Source: Coniferiporia sulphurascens
Taxonomy: Eukaryota > Basidiomycota > Agaricomycetes > Hymenochaetales > Hymenochaetaceae
Direction of reading: 5' to 3'
DNA: 64,000 nt
NCBI GenBank assembly: GCA_002794785.1
Contig: NBBA01000007.1
Span: 1,798,001 to 1,862,000, forward strand
The notes under the pieces are model-generated. The model saw only the letters and a list, made by a program, of their open reading frames with translations, was not told the origin of the DNA and did no database searches. Positions 33,619 to 44,576 of this stretch are shown here, one piece after another. Position numbers and translations under genes: made by a program. Each line of letters starts with the position of its first letter. Within the stretch, counting starts at the first letter, position 1.

Positions 33619-35089
33619 ATGCCTCGCTTTCCGCTGAATTGCTCGTTGCGTCAACTGAAGGCTGCCAAGGAGCGAAGGCCTTACCCCTGCTATATGTGTA
33701 TAAGGGCTTGCAAACATGTCAGACATTTTCTAAACTTCCTTTTCCCTCCCTTCCTGACTGTGTGGACGTTATGGATCTAGTGCAAAATAATGGGCCCAGA
33801 CGGATGCACGCGTTGTTTCCGTCACGGATTTCCATGCGATCAAGTTCAGTGATTTGGAACGACCCCTGGTCTTGCAAATATTGGAACCGACTCGTCATTT
33901 TGTCACGTTATCTTGACTCACTTAGAATGTTTTACAGAAATTTCTCGTTCACATGCTCCACCTGAACCTTGCGGGAAAGATCAGCAATATGAGCTCTGTA
34001 ATGCAGGATCATGGAGGCTACAGCGATATTTTTACCGGGTATTGTTCAGTCTTGCCATCAAACGGGAAGGTAGCAATTAAAAGGATCTGAGTGCACATGA
34101 CGGAAGATACAAAATTTCGGAGGGTAAGTAGCTACTGCGCGTCTGTGTAACTTGAATTAGTACCGTCGAGCCTGATTTTCCGACATATAGAGGCTGGCGA
34201 AGGAGCTACACATCTGGTCCAAACTCGATCATCCTTACATCCTTCCTCTTCTCGGATTTTTTTTTGAAGATAATGACTACCCACTACTGGTTTCAATGTG
34301 GATGGAGAATTGGTACCGTCCTTAAATATATAGACTCACATCCTGATTGTAATCTTTTGCAAATGGTGAGAAATGGCGCATAATTGGGTGGTGTATTCAT
34401 CTAAATTCACCGCATCTACGTACGACAGATAACACGTACCGTCGAGGGTATTCGATATCTTCACAGCAACAACATCATACATTCCGATATTAAGCCGGTG
34501 AGTATAGGTTCTCAGAAGAACTAACTTCAAGCCTATTCTTATGTCGCTCGAGCAGGAAAATATTTTGGTATCCTCGTCGGGTGAACCTCGTATTTGCGAT
34601 TTTGGTATATCCCGCATGCTTGTTGGGTCAAGCACATTCGACTTTGGCTCGACGACTGATAGCTTGAATGGTACCTGCCGGTACATGGCGGTCGAGTTAA
34701 TTAACAAAACAGATCAAGAATCCGACACTTACTCAGAGGCGTCTGATATGTGGGCATTTGGTACGACCGTTGCTGTAAGCAGTTTATTAGGGCTAGTATT
34801 ACTGAGATTATGCACGCTCAATTTATCCCGTAAATAGGCTCTGTTAACCAAGAAACCACCGTATTCACATCTTAGGTCGGACCCCCAAGTGATCATTGCC
34901 ATCGTAAATGGTGAACTGCCCCTTGCTCCTCAGGATTTCGAGACGTGGACAGGGACTTATCAGTACTTGTGGAGGCTATGCATCAGTTGCTGGAAGAGCT
35001 CGCCGTCGTTGAGGCCTTCCGCATCTGCCGTTGCCCTGTTGTTAGGAGAACCTGTGCTTTCCTTTATGTCTCATATCGGTGCAATATGA
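33619..35089 (+). pseudogene. Zn2Cys6-kinase fusion gene, broken copy (K2)
   Basis: The first exon (33619-33717, MPRFPL start) and second exon (from 33781) encode a complete Zn2Cys6 cluster when spliced: CYMC...CKH, then CKIMGPDGC-TRC-FRHGFPC (bases 33688-33837). A TGA at 33850 follows, then a frame change, then the kinase: GGYSDIF, VAIKR (near 34080), a TGA at 34090 in place of an Arg codon, HPYILPL, a one-base insertion at WMEN (near 34310), HSDIKP (near 34490), CDFG (near 34600), DMWAFG (34745) and the C-lobe to 35089. Exon boundaries match K4 and K5. The zinc cluster keeps all six cysteines although the gene as a whole is dead. Confidence 0.78.
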
Positions 35090-35600
35090 GTGCGGGCTAA
35101 GTGCGTACTGCACTTCTGGGAAAACGTGGTGATACTATGATGGGGTCAGATACAGAGGTACAGGTTTCGATCGAAGGATTATAGGGAAGTTTACCATCCT
35201 TTTCCTCTCTTTCTCAAAGGAATCAATCACGGCTGTAAGTATAAACTACAAGCTGCTGTGGAAGTTTGTGGAGGAGGGGGTGAAAGGGGTACCGGCGAAA
35301 TTAAAAACAAATTTCGCTGCCCGGGCCCCCAGTACGTGTCCGTTTACTTTTAGATCTTGTAGTAGGATGGTTAGTGGCTCTGATATTGAAGAGTAGCATC
35401 ATACTTGTCGGAATATATCAAAAGAATCCCGCCATTGTTGTTTACCACTAATGTAACTAAACATTGTTTTACTACACTGAAGTAGCACTGCATAAGTAGA
35501 TGTGCTTTGAGTACTAGTCCCTTTCTGCCGGACCGTCCTTGTGAGTAACCCACTAGGCCCAGATTCTCCCGGACTAACGCTAATGTTTTCTCGTGAACAG

Positions 35601-35708
35601 GTGTTATTGACGAAGAAACGGCCATATTCTCATCTCAGCAATGATGTCCTGGTGATTGTTGCGATTATGCATGGGGAGCTTCCACATGTTCCTGAAGACT
35701 ACGGCTGA
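35601..35708 (+). pseudogene. Orphan last-exon fragment of another kinase
   Basis: Directly after a GAACAG acceptor, 36 codons read LLTKKRPYSHLSND...GELPHVPEDY, the start of the C-lobe exon of this kinase family, ending in TGA. No upstream kinase exon was found within 500 bases other than those of K2, so it is a leftover of a further copy. Confidence 0.7.
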
Positions 35709-38048
35709 GAGATTACTCCTGATACAACCACAGCAGCAGTTCCCACTGCGCCCAGGGGGACCAAGATGATCCGACTTCGATTGTACAGCGCATAAACGCG
35801 CATTGATAGCAAAACTATAGAGAAAAGCTGTCTTGAGTCGCCATTAAGACAAGGGCCACAGTCAGCGGTGACTTACTGGCGAGAATCGTTTGCGTAACCA
35901 GACTGAGAAAGCCGCTTAGACGCGCAAGATTTTTGCACCTGGTTTAAGTGGCAAGGGTTGGTCGGACCACGTCAGTCGGGGCAATCGCACATCTAGACGC
36001 GAACTCGGAGACGCACAGCCAATAATTGAAGATCACCCACTGCCGGAAGATTTTTGCAAGGCACGGAATGGATTGGTACTCACATTGTCATTATTCGGCG
36101 GACCAAAGATGAAAACAATAACCGGAAGATAGCCAAAGAACGTCACATAGTGGTTCATCAAGAACAGAGTGCCCCCGAGAGTCATCTTCTTCCCCCATAT
36201 TTGCCGAACTTCCGTTCCGAAGGTAACGAGGTGGTCGTAATAAAGGAGAGCTACAGTACAGTGTATGGCGAAAACGTAATTTGTTACAGTAATTAGGCAT
36301 CAAGGCGGACCCGGATATCCTGACGCACTTATTGACTCGGATGCGATGGCGTATAGCTGCAGTCTGAGTCTATATCTGCCGAGTCCAACTAAGGGCCGGC
36401 TTTTCAGACATTTTCGAATGTCAGTGCGACTGGTCGCTTACATTTCATAAACAGCTTCGAAGATGTAGCTACCGCGTGCCGTTAGGGTCATCTCTAGGGC
36501 GTAGGAGAGCACGTACAAGCAAGCGATCCCCAAAGCCTCGTATATAAGGGGGAGGAATTGTTTATACTGTATATACCACGCGCATTAACACCCAGCGACT
36601 CGGACACGGAAGGCGGACTCAGACTCGGATCTGTCAGAAAGTGGTGGATGGGATGCCAGTGGACATAAGGCAGACATCCGAGTCTCCAGGTACTGCTTCA
36701 AGTTTCCCCATGTGAGCTCGTGCCGGAGGTCCTGTCTGCTACAGAAGGGCCCAGTGCCAGTACTAGTGGCGACGGAATCGAAAAAGCGCTTACTGTATTC
36801 TGGGAGGCTAAATACAACCATCATCATCAAAAAGAAGAAGAAAAAAACCTAATAAAAACAGAGAACTCGATTACTGGATTACTGGATTACCGACGACGGG
36901 ATCCGGAGACGCCCGAGTCAGCGCGTAATAACTCATCATGATACTGCATAAGCTGTTGACCAGGAGGTACAGAATAATACCAAAGAGACGCATGATTACG
37001 GTAACTCAATCCGATTCCCGACTTCATTACTACTACCACGATTCCTTGATCATGATGTCGTCGTTGTTGGCTGCCAGCGGGACCGTGACACCGCGACACA
37101 CTAGTACTGATGTAATAAACGGGTAAACGCATCGCATGGCATCGCATGGGAGACACTGGCACGACTCGGAGTTCGGTGCGCTTCTTCAAGTTCAAGCTCG
37201 ACCCAGATTCGATTCGATTCGAGCAAAGAAAGAAAAAAAGACGTTACGTCAAAATAAAACTGTGACGGTCTGGGAGTGGGAGTTGCCACCCCAATGATCA
37301 ATTAATCACACGGTCAGTGTCATGTCGTTCAAGATAACGGTTCGTGTCCGATGGCTCAAAAGCTTGTTGATAGTCCTAGGACACGGGGCGACCTGTCTAA
37401 GTGTCCAGATAGCAGCGCTCATGAGGTCCAAGGTCAACAATATACGAGTCACACATGTATACTGTAACCACAATACTTTACTCATCAACGACCAACAGCC
37501 AATTGTTCCTCCCGGCCCGTGCGCAAAGCGATCTAACGCAAACTCAAGCCCCAGCCCTTAAAGCATGTTCTGTAATCACTTTTCGCCTCTGATTTCACCA
37601 AACTAAAAACAAACTCTACATACACAACGACGTAATTATAAGAAAGGAAGAAAAGATTCAAGTCAACCCTCGATACTCGATCCTCGATACTAAGCAGCAC
37701 CAAAGGAAACAAGACGACAAAATGAAAAAAAAAAAACCGACGAAACCCGGAAATAAAGTCCGTAGCAGAAAGGCTACGTAGCGCTAACCCATCGTCCGAA
37801 GTTCGAAAGAAAAAGCAAGGAAAAGAAAAGAAAGTCCTGATCGTAAGCTAAGCGTAAAGTAATTGTGAGTGTGGTTGTGTTTTCGTGAAACTCGTGAATA
37901 GGAAGCCTTGTCGGACGCGTTTTGTTCTTCGGAATCGGGACCGGGTCCTTGTACGAAAGGGAAAAAGAAAGCTGGGCCAATATAGAATCGTGTGCGTAAT
38001 TAATCCCCCAACCCATCACTAGGATCCTGTGCAGCGCTAAGGAAACGC
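35709..38048. other. No gene recognised
   Basis: About 2.3 kb of short frames with several A-rich runs (36830-36860, 37720-37740). Possibly holds the 3' end signals of the chitin deacetylase gene at its right edge. Confidence 0.4.
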
Positions 38049-39393
38049 CTAACACGTCCAAGAGCTCTAGAAACACAAAATCAAAGTCAGCGGCGCGTAT
38101 AAAAAACGAACGGCATCGACGTACATCCTTTGTACCCTGAGCAAACACGTCATGGTACGCGGGCTTACCGCCGAGGCACTCTGCGACGGTGGCGAAATTG
38201 TAGCCCTTTGCCTTGAGCTGCTGGATCGCGTATGGCAGGACTTGCTCACTGAACGCGTGATCGAAAAGAAATACAAATCGTGGCGTTAGTTTCGAAGAGA
38301 AGAAGCGGAAATGATTAATAAAGCGGAGAAATGGGATATAACGCGGGACCGAACAAGTAGCAACAATAACAACTAATTAGACCGAATACAGAAAGTCCGG
38401 CATAAGATGAGGGAAAAGAGCACTCACGCAGTCGTCTTATACGTCTCGTGATTCAGCGCCAACACATTGCTCGGATGGCTATTCACCAACTGATCATACG
38501 CCTGCTCGCTCTGCGCAACAGTCGAGCCCGTCGAGTCGCCCGAGTCGAAATCCCAGATAACAAGCGACTGGTTCCGGATCAGTGATGCCTGGCGCACGAG
38601 GTCGTTGTAGTTCCCGTAGGGAGGGCGCATCCACGCAGGCCACACGCCTATGATGCGTGAGAGGGCGAGCTCGACTTTCCACATTTGATCATGGACTATT
38701 TGGAACGGAATAAGAATGTTTAAAGGGAGACGGAGCGTGTAAATACGGAAAAACACGCACTTTCGTCCCAGGAGAGTGTGGTGAGGTCCGGGTGAGACCA
38801 GGTGTGGCTACCGATGAGGTGGCCCGAGGCGTATGCGTGGCGTAGCGATATGATCACGCTGTCGTCGTAGATGCAGTCGTCTGGTCATTTAATGTGGCGA
38901 GTCAGCAAAACCCGTAAAGGCCAATAGAGACAATGGTAAACAACGCACAATTGTTGCCGTTCACGAAGAACGTGGCCTTGATCCCGTTCTGGTTGAGCAG
39001 GTCGACGATTTCTAGCATTATTGAGCGCATATAGTCAGCATCGGAGCAGGACTAGGGTGGCATGAAGGCGCGTTCGCACGCACCGGTCTCGTAGATGTAC
39101 GGGCCATCGTCGAACGTCAAAGCCACCTGGAACGACGTAAGAAAGTGGTCTTTCTCGACAGAAGTAGTAAAAAGAAAACATACCGTGTTTGGCTAAGAGA
39201 CAAAAGTCGTTAGCCAGACCCCACTAAAACGCACACGTGTACTTACCTCGGTGCACGAGCTATACACAGCAGCGAGGCCCTGGCGCCTGATGAGCTCGAC
39301 TTCAGGCTCCGTGTCGGCGGCAGGTGCAGCGAGGACGACGCGCGTAGCGGCAAGGACAGCAAGAGCACAGCTGAGAGTAAGATGGGCGAACAT
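38049..39393 (-). CDS. Chitin deacetylase (polysaccharide deacetylase, CE4)
   Basis: Eight exons on the minus strand: 39393-39247, 39192-39184, 39126-39084, 39011-38949, 38880-38761, 38695-38428, 38248-38125 and 38066-38049, giving 263 aa. Signal peptide at residues 1-22, with a possible processing site after the double Arg near 36. CE4 motifs in order: TFDDGPY (56-62, catalytic base and metal Asp), SHTWSH (metal His 113 and 117), RPPYGNYN, WDFDSGD and LNHET. The C-terminus SSWTC is typical of the fungal family. It removes acetyl groups from chitin in the wall or in chitin fragments, acting outside the cell. Exon 2 is only 9 bases and the last exon 18. It is a single-copy gene standing between duplicated kinase blocks. 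All motifs are intact. Confidence 0.93.
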
Positions 39394-39469
39394 AGCGTCG
39401 TGTTTGCTGGTGACGTCGGGAGCTGAGAGGAAGAGGGTGCGGGGCTAAATATCGGTGGGTGGTGGGTGG

Positions 39470-39480
39470 CAGCTTTATAA
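39470..39480 (-). promoter_or_regulatory. Possible TATA-like element of the chitin deacetylase gene
   Basis: On the minus strand the sequence reads CATTATAAAGC about 80 bases before the start codon. Confidence 0.4.
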
Positions 39481-39894
39481 TGTATGCGCCAAAGGGCCCA
39501 AGACCGGAGAAGCCGAGTCGAGCCATAACCCGTGGCGCCCTCAGACGATCGGGCCCGCCACGCGCTAGCGTATGTCCTTCTAGTCTTGGCTTCGCGCACG
39601 CCACATCCGGGAAATGCCTAGGCCTATGTGTAAATGGAATATGCAAGATCCGCATCCGCTAAAGTGAGCGATCCTGTTTCAGAGCTCAGTAGACTTGTTC
39701 CTGCCCAGTGAGCTCGGGGTGGAGGACGGCGCGTTCTCGTGTTCACGTGCCAACCCCGCCTTGGCATGTAATTTCGGTAATACTGCGCGGGCGTCGGTGC
39801 GGGAGCCTGGCAACCCTGGCCTGTGTCCTCTCGCGCCCGAGATGCTGCCCGTCGTCTGACCTCGATCCCGACACGGTGGAGCGCAGAAGGGCTT

Positions 39895-40370
39895 CTTCTT
39901 CTTCTTCATTGCGCTAACCCCTGTCAGTACAAATTAAACCGACGCTCGGAAGGATCGCCGCCCGCACCCACGTGCGAGAAATGCCAGACGCGCACGCTGA
40001 CGTCACGACTTTCACGATGGCGTTTTCTGCCCTTCAAGGTTCTTTGCCGCAAGCCACAACGTTATCGCCAAGTTTTTTGCTTTCGGCTCACGTATCCGGC
40101 CCGACCCGGAGCTGCCAAGATGCTAGACGGCCTTTTCTGCCCTCGAGTCACTACGTTAACGCCAAGTTTTTGCCTTCGCTCCGCCCCCGCCTCAGCCAGA
40201 AGCTCTGCTCTGGCTCCTGGCTCCGGAGCCGACTGAGGGCGTCACGCTGTGAAACTTGTAAGCCACGGCCCAAATGCACCCCTAAGGACACATGCACCCC
40301 ACCTTCACCCTCGCGGCGTAGAACCTCATACACGCACTGGCCAGACGCCAGCAGGCCTATGGAGTGCAAC
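39895..40370 (+). repeat. Dispersed repeat, copy 1
   Basis: Shares with 49165-49440 the blocks CTTCTTCATTGCGCTAAC-CCCCTGTCAGTA, GCGCGCACGCTGACGTC, TTTTCT-CCTCAGCCAGAAGCTC and CTGTGTAAGCC in the same order and direction. Within it two diverged units of about 100 bases (around 40030-40110 and 40135-40200) both contain a CGCCAAGTTTTT core. No coding sequence; origin unknown. Confidence 0.6.
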
Positions 40371-41323
40371 AGGTAAGCTCTCCCCCTGTTCCTGAGCCTA
40401 GAGGAGATACAAAATATGCGTAATATCTTTTTCTCCTACATATTGTACCGGCTCTTGTCTCACCAAACCACTCTCTAACGGATCTTGCAAGCACAGAAAG
40501 GTAAATACAAAGAAACCCGCATGCGTTTAATTCACAGCTACAAAAGTCAAACGTCGAGGGCAAGTTACGAAGTCACGAGGAAAATGAACACCGAACACCG
40601 ACACGGCGACACGGAAGGCAAGGTGCTCTGTGCTTATCTGCACTCGAGGCTTTTTCGAGTTATCTCTGTTGAAAGGGACTGAGGCAGTGCTGAATCCCCG
40701 AGGGGAGATTTTCTTTCCCTCCTCATTGGGGACATCGGAGGGGAAAGAATAAGCGAGAGGAAGAGAAGCACAAGAAATCTTCCGAGTCGAATACTGACAA
40801 ATGGATTCTGTAATAACTCGTGACAAGTGCCTTTGTTAACCTCTACCGAACTTTTCTAACGAACTTGTAATCCCTGCGACGTGGCCTTGGCTACAACATG
40901 AACCACCCCCTCATCCCCGAAGGGACATCCCACATTCCCGAAGGGAATTAGTAATCCCACGAGAGATCCCCCCTCCGATATATCGGAAGGGATATCAGCG
41001 CTAATACTGGACTGAGGTATCGCCCCTTCGAAAATCCCAGGGAGAGTCGTTCACGAAGAGGAAATATACCAGTACTAATGGGGCTTTTTGTAACGTCCTG
41101 GTTACTCAGGCTCCGGTTACTCTTCCGCCACCCCGACGTGCGCCCTAAGCGAGTGTTATTTTTTATTTTTTATTTTTAAATCTGCATTTATATACCGCTA
41201 CATTACAAAGTAAAAGATGTGGATGTGAGACCATCTGAAGTATCGGGCAAGAGGAGGTTAACAAGGTATAAAGTGTCTGGATTTTAACCATTGAATGATA
41301 TGAGGTTTGTGGATCGGAAGTGT
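40371..41323. other. Gene-free spacer with short palindromes
   Basis: Several small inverted motifs of the type CCCGAAGGGA, ATCCCCGAGGGGA and TCCGATATATCGGA lie between 40690 and 41000. No gene seen. Confidence 0.4.
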
Positions 41324-41869
41324 TTAAGTAATTTTGTCAGGTGGGATAGGAATTGGAATAACAAATTTAGCAGGAGGGGGTGGTGGTTTTATGGATTCTA
41401 TGATGACTGATATTGATTGCATAAGGTGGGAAAAATTAATTGATTTTTTATGATGTGAGGATTGATGGGATTTGAATTGTTTAATGTCCGATATTTGTGA
41501 CTCTGAGAGGTGTGACATGACAGCAATTGGAGCGGCATGTGTGCATGAGGCTAGGGGCAGGTTGCCATGAGGTGTGGTGTTGACTCTGAATTGTAGGAGG
41601 ACTGATGTTAAGTCCAAGCATGGGCCATAAAAGCTGAGGTGTTCCCAGTAGAGGAGGATGTGCCATGAATTATGTGGTTGTTCAATGATGCTGATGACCT
41701 GTAGTTTGTACTGGCATATGGCCCAGTCTAGTATGTGCTGATTTTCGTCAATGAGGTTGAAAGGTTCATATGTGGTATTGGTTTTGAAGTTTGGCACCAG
41801 GAGGTGAAGGAATAGAAGGGGGCATGGGGGAATGGGGAAAAGGGGGAGTGGAATGATGAACAAGGCCAT
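41324..41869 (-). CDS. Hypothetical 181-aa ORF in an AT-rich island
   Basis: A single open frame of 181 codons within about 0.9 kb of T/A-rich sequence (41155-42010) that differs clearly in base composition from its flanks. The protein starts with a hydrophobic, Pro-rich segment (MALFIIPLPLFPIPP), has His/Gln/Ser-rich central parts and ends with PPPPPAKFVIPIPIPP. I recognise no domain. The composition and lack of introns suggest a gene fragment from a mobile element, but I see no terminal repeats or target duplication. Confidence 0.35.
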   Translation of the reverse strand: MALFIIPLPLFPIPPCPLLFLHLLVPNFKTNTTYEPFNLIDENQHILDWAICQYKLQVISIIEQPHNSWHILLYWEHLSFYGPCLDLTSVLLQFRVNTTPHGNLPLASCTHAAPIAVMSHLSESQISDIKQFKSHQSSHHKKSINFSHLMQSISVIIESIKPPPPPAKFVIPIPIPPDKIT

Positions 41870-42404
41870 AAAACAGCTTGACAGATGTCTACTGTGAGTG
41901 AGGACTGGTGTGGGTGGTTAACCCAGGGAGTTTAGGGGTGGTGCGAGTGGATGTGCACTGGGTGAGATGATGGTGGTTAGAGGTCAAGGGGTTGCAAGTG
42001 TTATCAAGTTGTCCATCATGGTAGTAAGCAACGAACGCAGTTGTCTTTCATCACTCTTTCATGCGCCCGGTCTCACTCTCAGTCGCACGCAGCCCAAGGC
42101 TGGCTGGCGTACGTTCTTCCAGGACCGGAAAACCAGTTTTAGTCCCCCGCATGTCCAGGAAATTCCTATATGTAGATAAAATTACAATTACATATAGGGC
42201 CATGTGGGATCCGCATCATGGTTTAAAGCAGAAGGTGAGGGGGCTGGATTCTGAGTGCATGCGCACTAGGGATGCTTGTGTTGAACATTACATGTACATG
42301 ATGTCCAGCAGAAGGTGTATCTTTTGATGGATAGACTCTCTGACACAAAGAAATACAAAAACAATCAGAGTCCTCTGCGCTGACACATACAGTATTGTGT
42401 GAAC
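41870..42404. other. No gene recognised
   Basis: Right part of the AT-rich island and spacer before the K3 stop codon. Confidence 0.4.
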
Positions 42405-43583
42405 TTACATCAATAGGTCTAATATAAAGACTATGTTGGACATGGAGGGCCGTTTAGACGGCTCGCTGTCCCAGCATCTGGCACATAACTCCAATAAGCA
42501 TTTACGGATTCGAGATATCGCCTCATGGTCCCCAGGAACAAGAGGAAGACTACTACCCTGAGCAACGGCAAACATCACTTGAGCATCTCTCTTAAGATTG
42601 AAATATGGCAATTCCTTGGTCAACAGTACCTGTTTACGGAAAAGTCTGAGCCCACATCGTAGATACTGATCCTGGCAAACTGCTTACGAGGACGGTCATA
42701 CCGAATGCCCACACATCAGATGCGTTAGAGTACTCAGAGCTCGGAACAAACAGCTCGATCGCAGTGTACCGGATTGTACCTCTCAATTCGCCGGTTGTCG
42801 AGCTATTGGAATTGACGTCCTTCGGTATTCCGAGATCACAAACAAGAGGCTCGCCCGAGGGGGAAATTAGGATGTTACTGTATCCTTTCATAGCCATTAG
42901 TGGGGGTGAAACTTGAACAGTCTCAGGCTGGACAATATACCACCCACGGGTTTGATGTCGCAATGAACAATGTGTTTGTCATGGAGGTAACCAATCCCTT
43001 CGGCAATACCCAATATCTGTTATGAGTTCAGTGTGGGTGAAAGAACGGCTACATCCACTAGACATTGGATCGCTCACCACTTCAAGAGGACTTAGGTTGC
43101 AGTGAGGATTAGACTCAAGGTACGGAAGGATGGTGCTATCATCCATCCAAGGCGAAATCAGCGATGGACAGCCACTCTCTTCCAGGACGAAGCCAAGAAG
43201 AGTGTGGACGTTTGGATGACACAGGCTGCACCAGATGTACAGCTCCCTTGCCAGTTTCTGGGAGGCGAAGTCAGGCGCAACGACTTGAATTGTAAAAAGA
43301 AAGTGGCAAAATACTAATCACCTTCTGAGGCTTCTCCTCTTTCACCATATACATGTACACTGTATGCTCGAAGTCTCTTGACTGTTACTTTCAGGTCTGA
43401 TCGAAAATTGGAATAATGGCAAGTAAAGATGTCGCTGTGTCCTCCTTGTGCCTTCACAGCAGGGCTGGTCCCGGTTATTTTCCCTGTAAGATTTAGATGG
43501 GAAAGGCTCGCGAGGGAGGCTGATGAGGCGGTATCTAGGGCCGTGGGCTTTTCGTACGTGAACAGTATACTGTATATCCACGT
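42405..43583 (-). CDS. TKL-type protein kinase (K3), possibly failing
   Basis: Minus-strand kinase. Exons read: 43583-43322 (LFTYEKP..., SHLNLTGK, glycine loop GGHSDIF, lysine strand KVTVKR); 43283-43078 (REL, HTLLGFV, SPWMDDSTIL); 43016-42948 (AEGIGYLHDKHIVHCDIKP); then CDLG and DVWAFGM (about 42880-42690) and the C-lobe to 42405. The catalytic Asp and Lys are present, but HRD is HCD and DFG is DLG. The splice acceptor before the CDLG exon is unclear; a 5-base insertion there (GATACAGTAAC where sisters have GATAAC) would break the frame. No zinc cluster was found upstream. Either a diverged gene or a fresh pseudogene. Confidence 0.7.
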
Positions 43584-44009
43584 CTGCTTTCGGTCGGTTC
43601 ATCAAGCAACGATAGTAAGTCGATACTCAAAAATTGTTGAAGAGTGGGGAAACTGTGGCCCAGGGGTTGGAGAATGAATGGCACGTCAACGATTTCCCTT
43701 GGTTATGATTAATGGCTATTTGAAAGCAGTGACTCTGCGAAAAAGCAGATGAAGAGAAAACAGTACCGTGGACTATCGATATTTACCACCTTTGCCATTT
43801 GTTCTGTGTCAGTTGTGGGATGGTCACTTGAAGTGTTCGACTCCTACGTGACACGAGGCCGCTCAGGCTGTTCTTAACCACGGACTATAATTCGTCAGCA
43901 TTATTTCCCCAGATGCAGATACAAGAAGCCCTAATAACCACATGAAAGTAAACACCGCCCTTGTATTGGATTATGTCAAAGGTCAGATTCTGAATGCGAA
44001 GGTAGTCCA
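43584..44009. other. Spacer upstream of K3
   Basis: No Zn2Cys6 half-motif found here, in contrast to K2 and K5. Nothing else noted. Confidence 0.4.
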
Positions 44010-44315
44010 TCATGGCAGAGTTATATTTGTGAAAAAGGTTCGATGTTTGTGCTACACAGGGCAGCTACTGAAGCTCGACAGTTAAGAATTCCTCCGTCTG
44101 TTTAAGCATCAGTTGTTCCTCTCGGAGCCTACACAGAGTATCGTGTACCATAACCTAAATTTGAGCTTGTCGTCCCTATTTTCACTCACGCCCATCCTGG
44201 TAAATTAGTACCCGCTTTCTCTTTTGTTTCCTTCCTGTGCTCCATAAATCGGTCGTTCACTCCCCGGCCCTCGTCCTCCTCCCAGAGACGGACGAACATC
44301 ACGACCTCATCGATG

Positions 44316-44576
44316 CTATTTCTTCAAGTTCCTCAGATCGAGCTTTGTAAGTGTGACCAGTTTCCTCTTCATCCGCAATGTCGCACCCAAGGGTTGCGCC
44401 GGAGTCGGAATTGAGGCTGGGGAGGGAGCCTCAGGCGCACGCTGAGGGGGAAGCGGCGGCCTGGGCTGTGGATGAGTCGGGGCATCGTACGATAGCACGG
44501 GAACAACGATGCCCTGGCCGTAGCTATGCGTCAGATTTTCGAAAGCCCCGTTTCCTCTTCTGCTGTTGGCTGGCAT
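44316..44576 (-). CDS. Small uncharacterised protein, 86 aa (copy B)
   Basis: Relative of the 31931-32149 gene. It starts MPANSR, keeps GQGIVVPVLSYDAPTHPQP and the Pro-rich middle, and has a longer basic tail ending LRNLKK. The extra tail segment begins GTCACAC and ends CTGAG in the gene; splicing it out is not excluded but would need a very short intron. Same promoter word as copy A. Function unknown; probably cytosolic or nuclear, as there is no leader. Confidence 0.55.
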   Translation of the reverse strand: MPANSRRGNGAFENLTHSYGQGIVVPVLSYDAPTHPQPRPPLPPQRAPEAPSPASIPTPAQPLGATLRMKRKLVTLTKLDLRNLKK

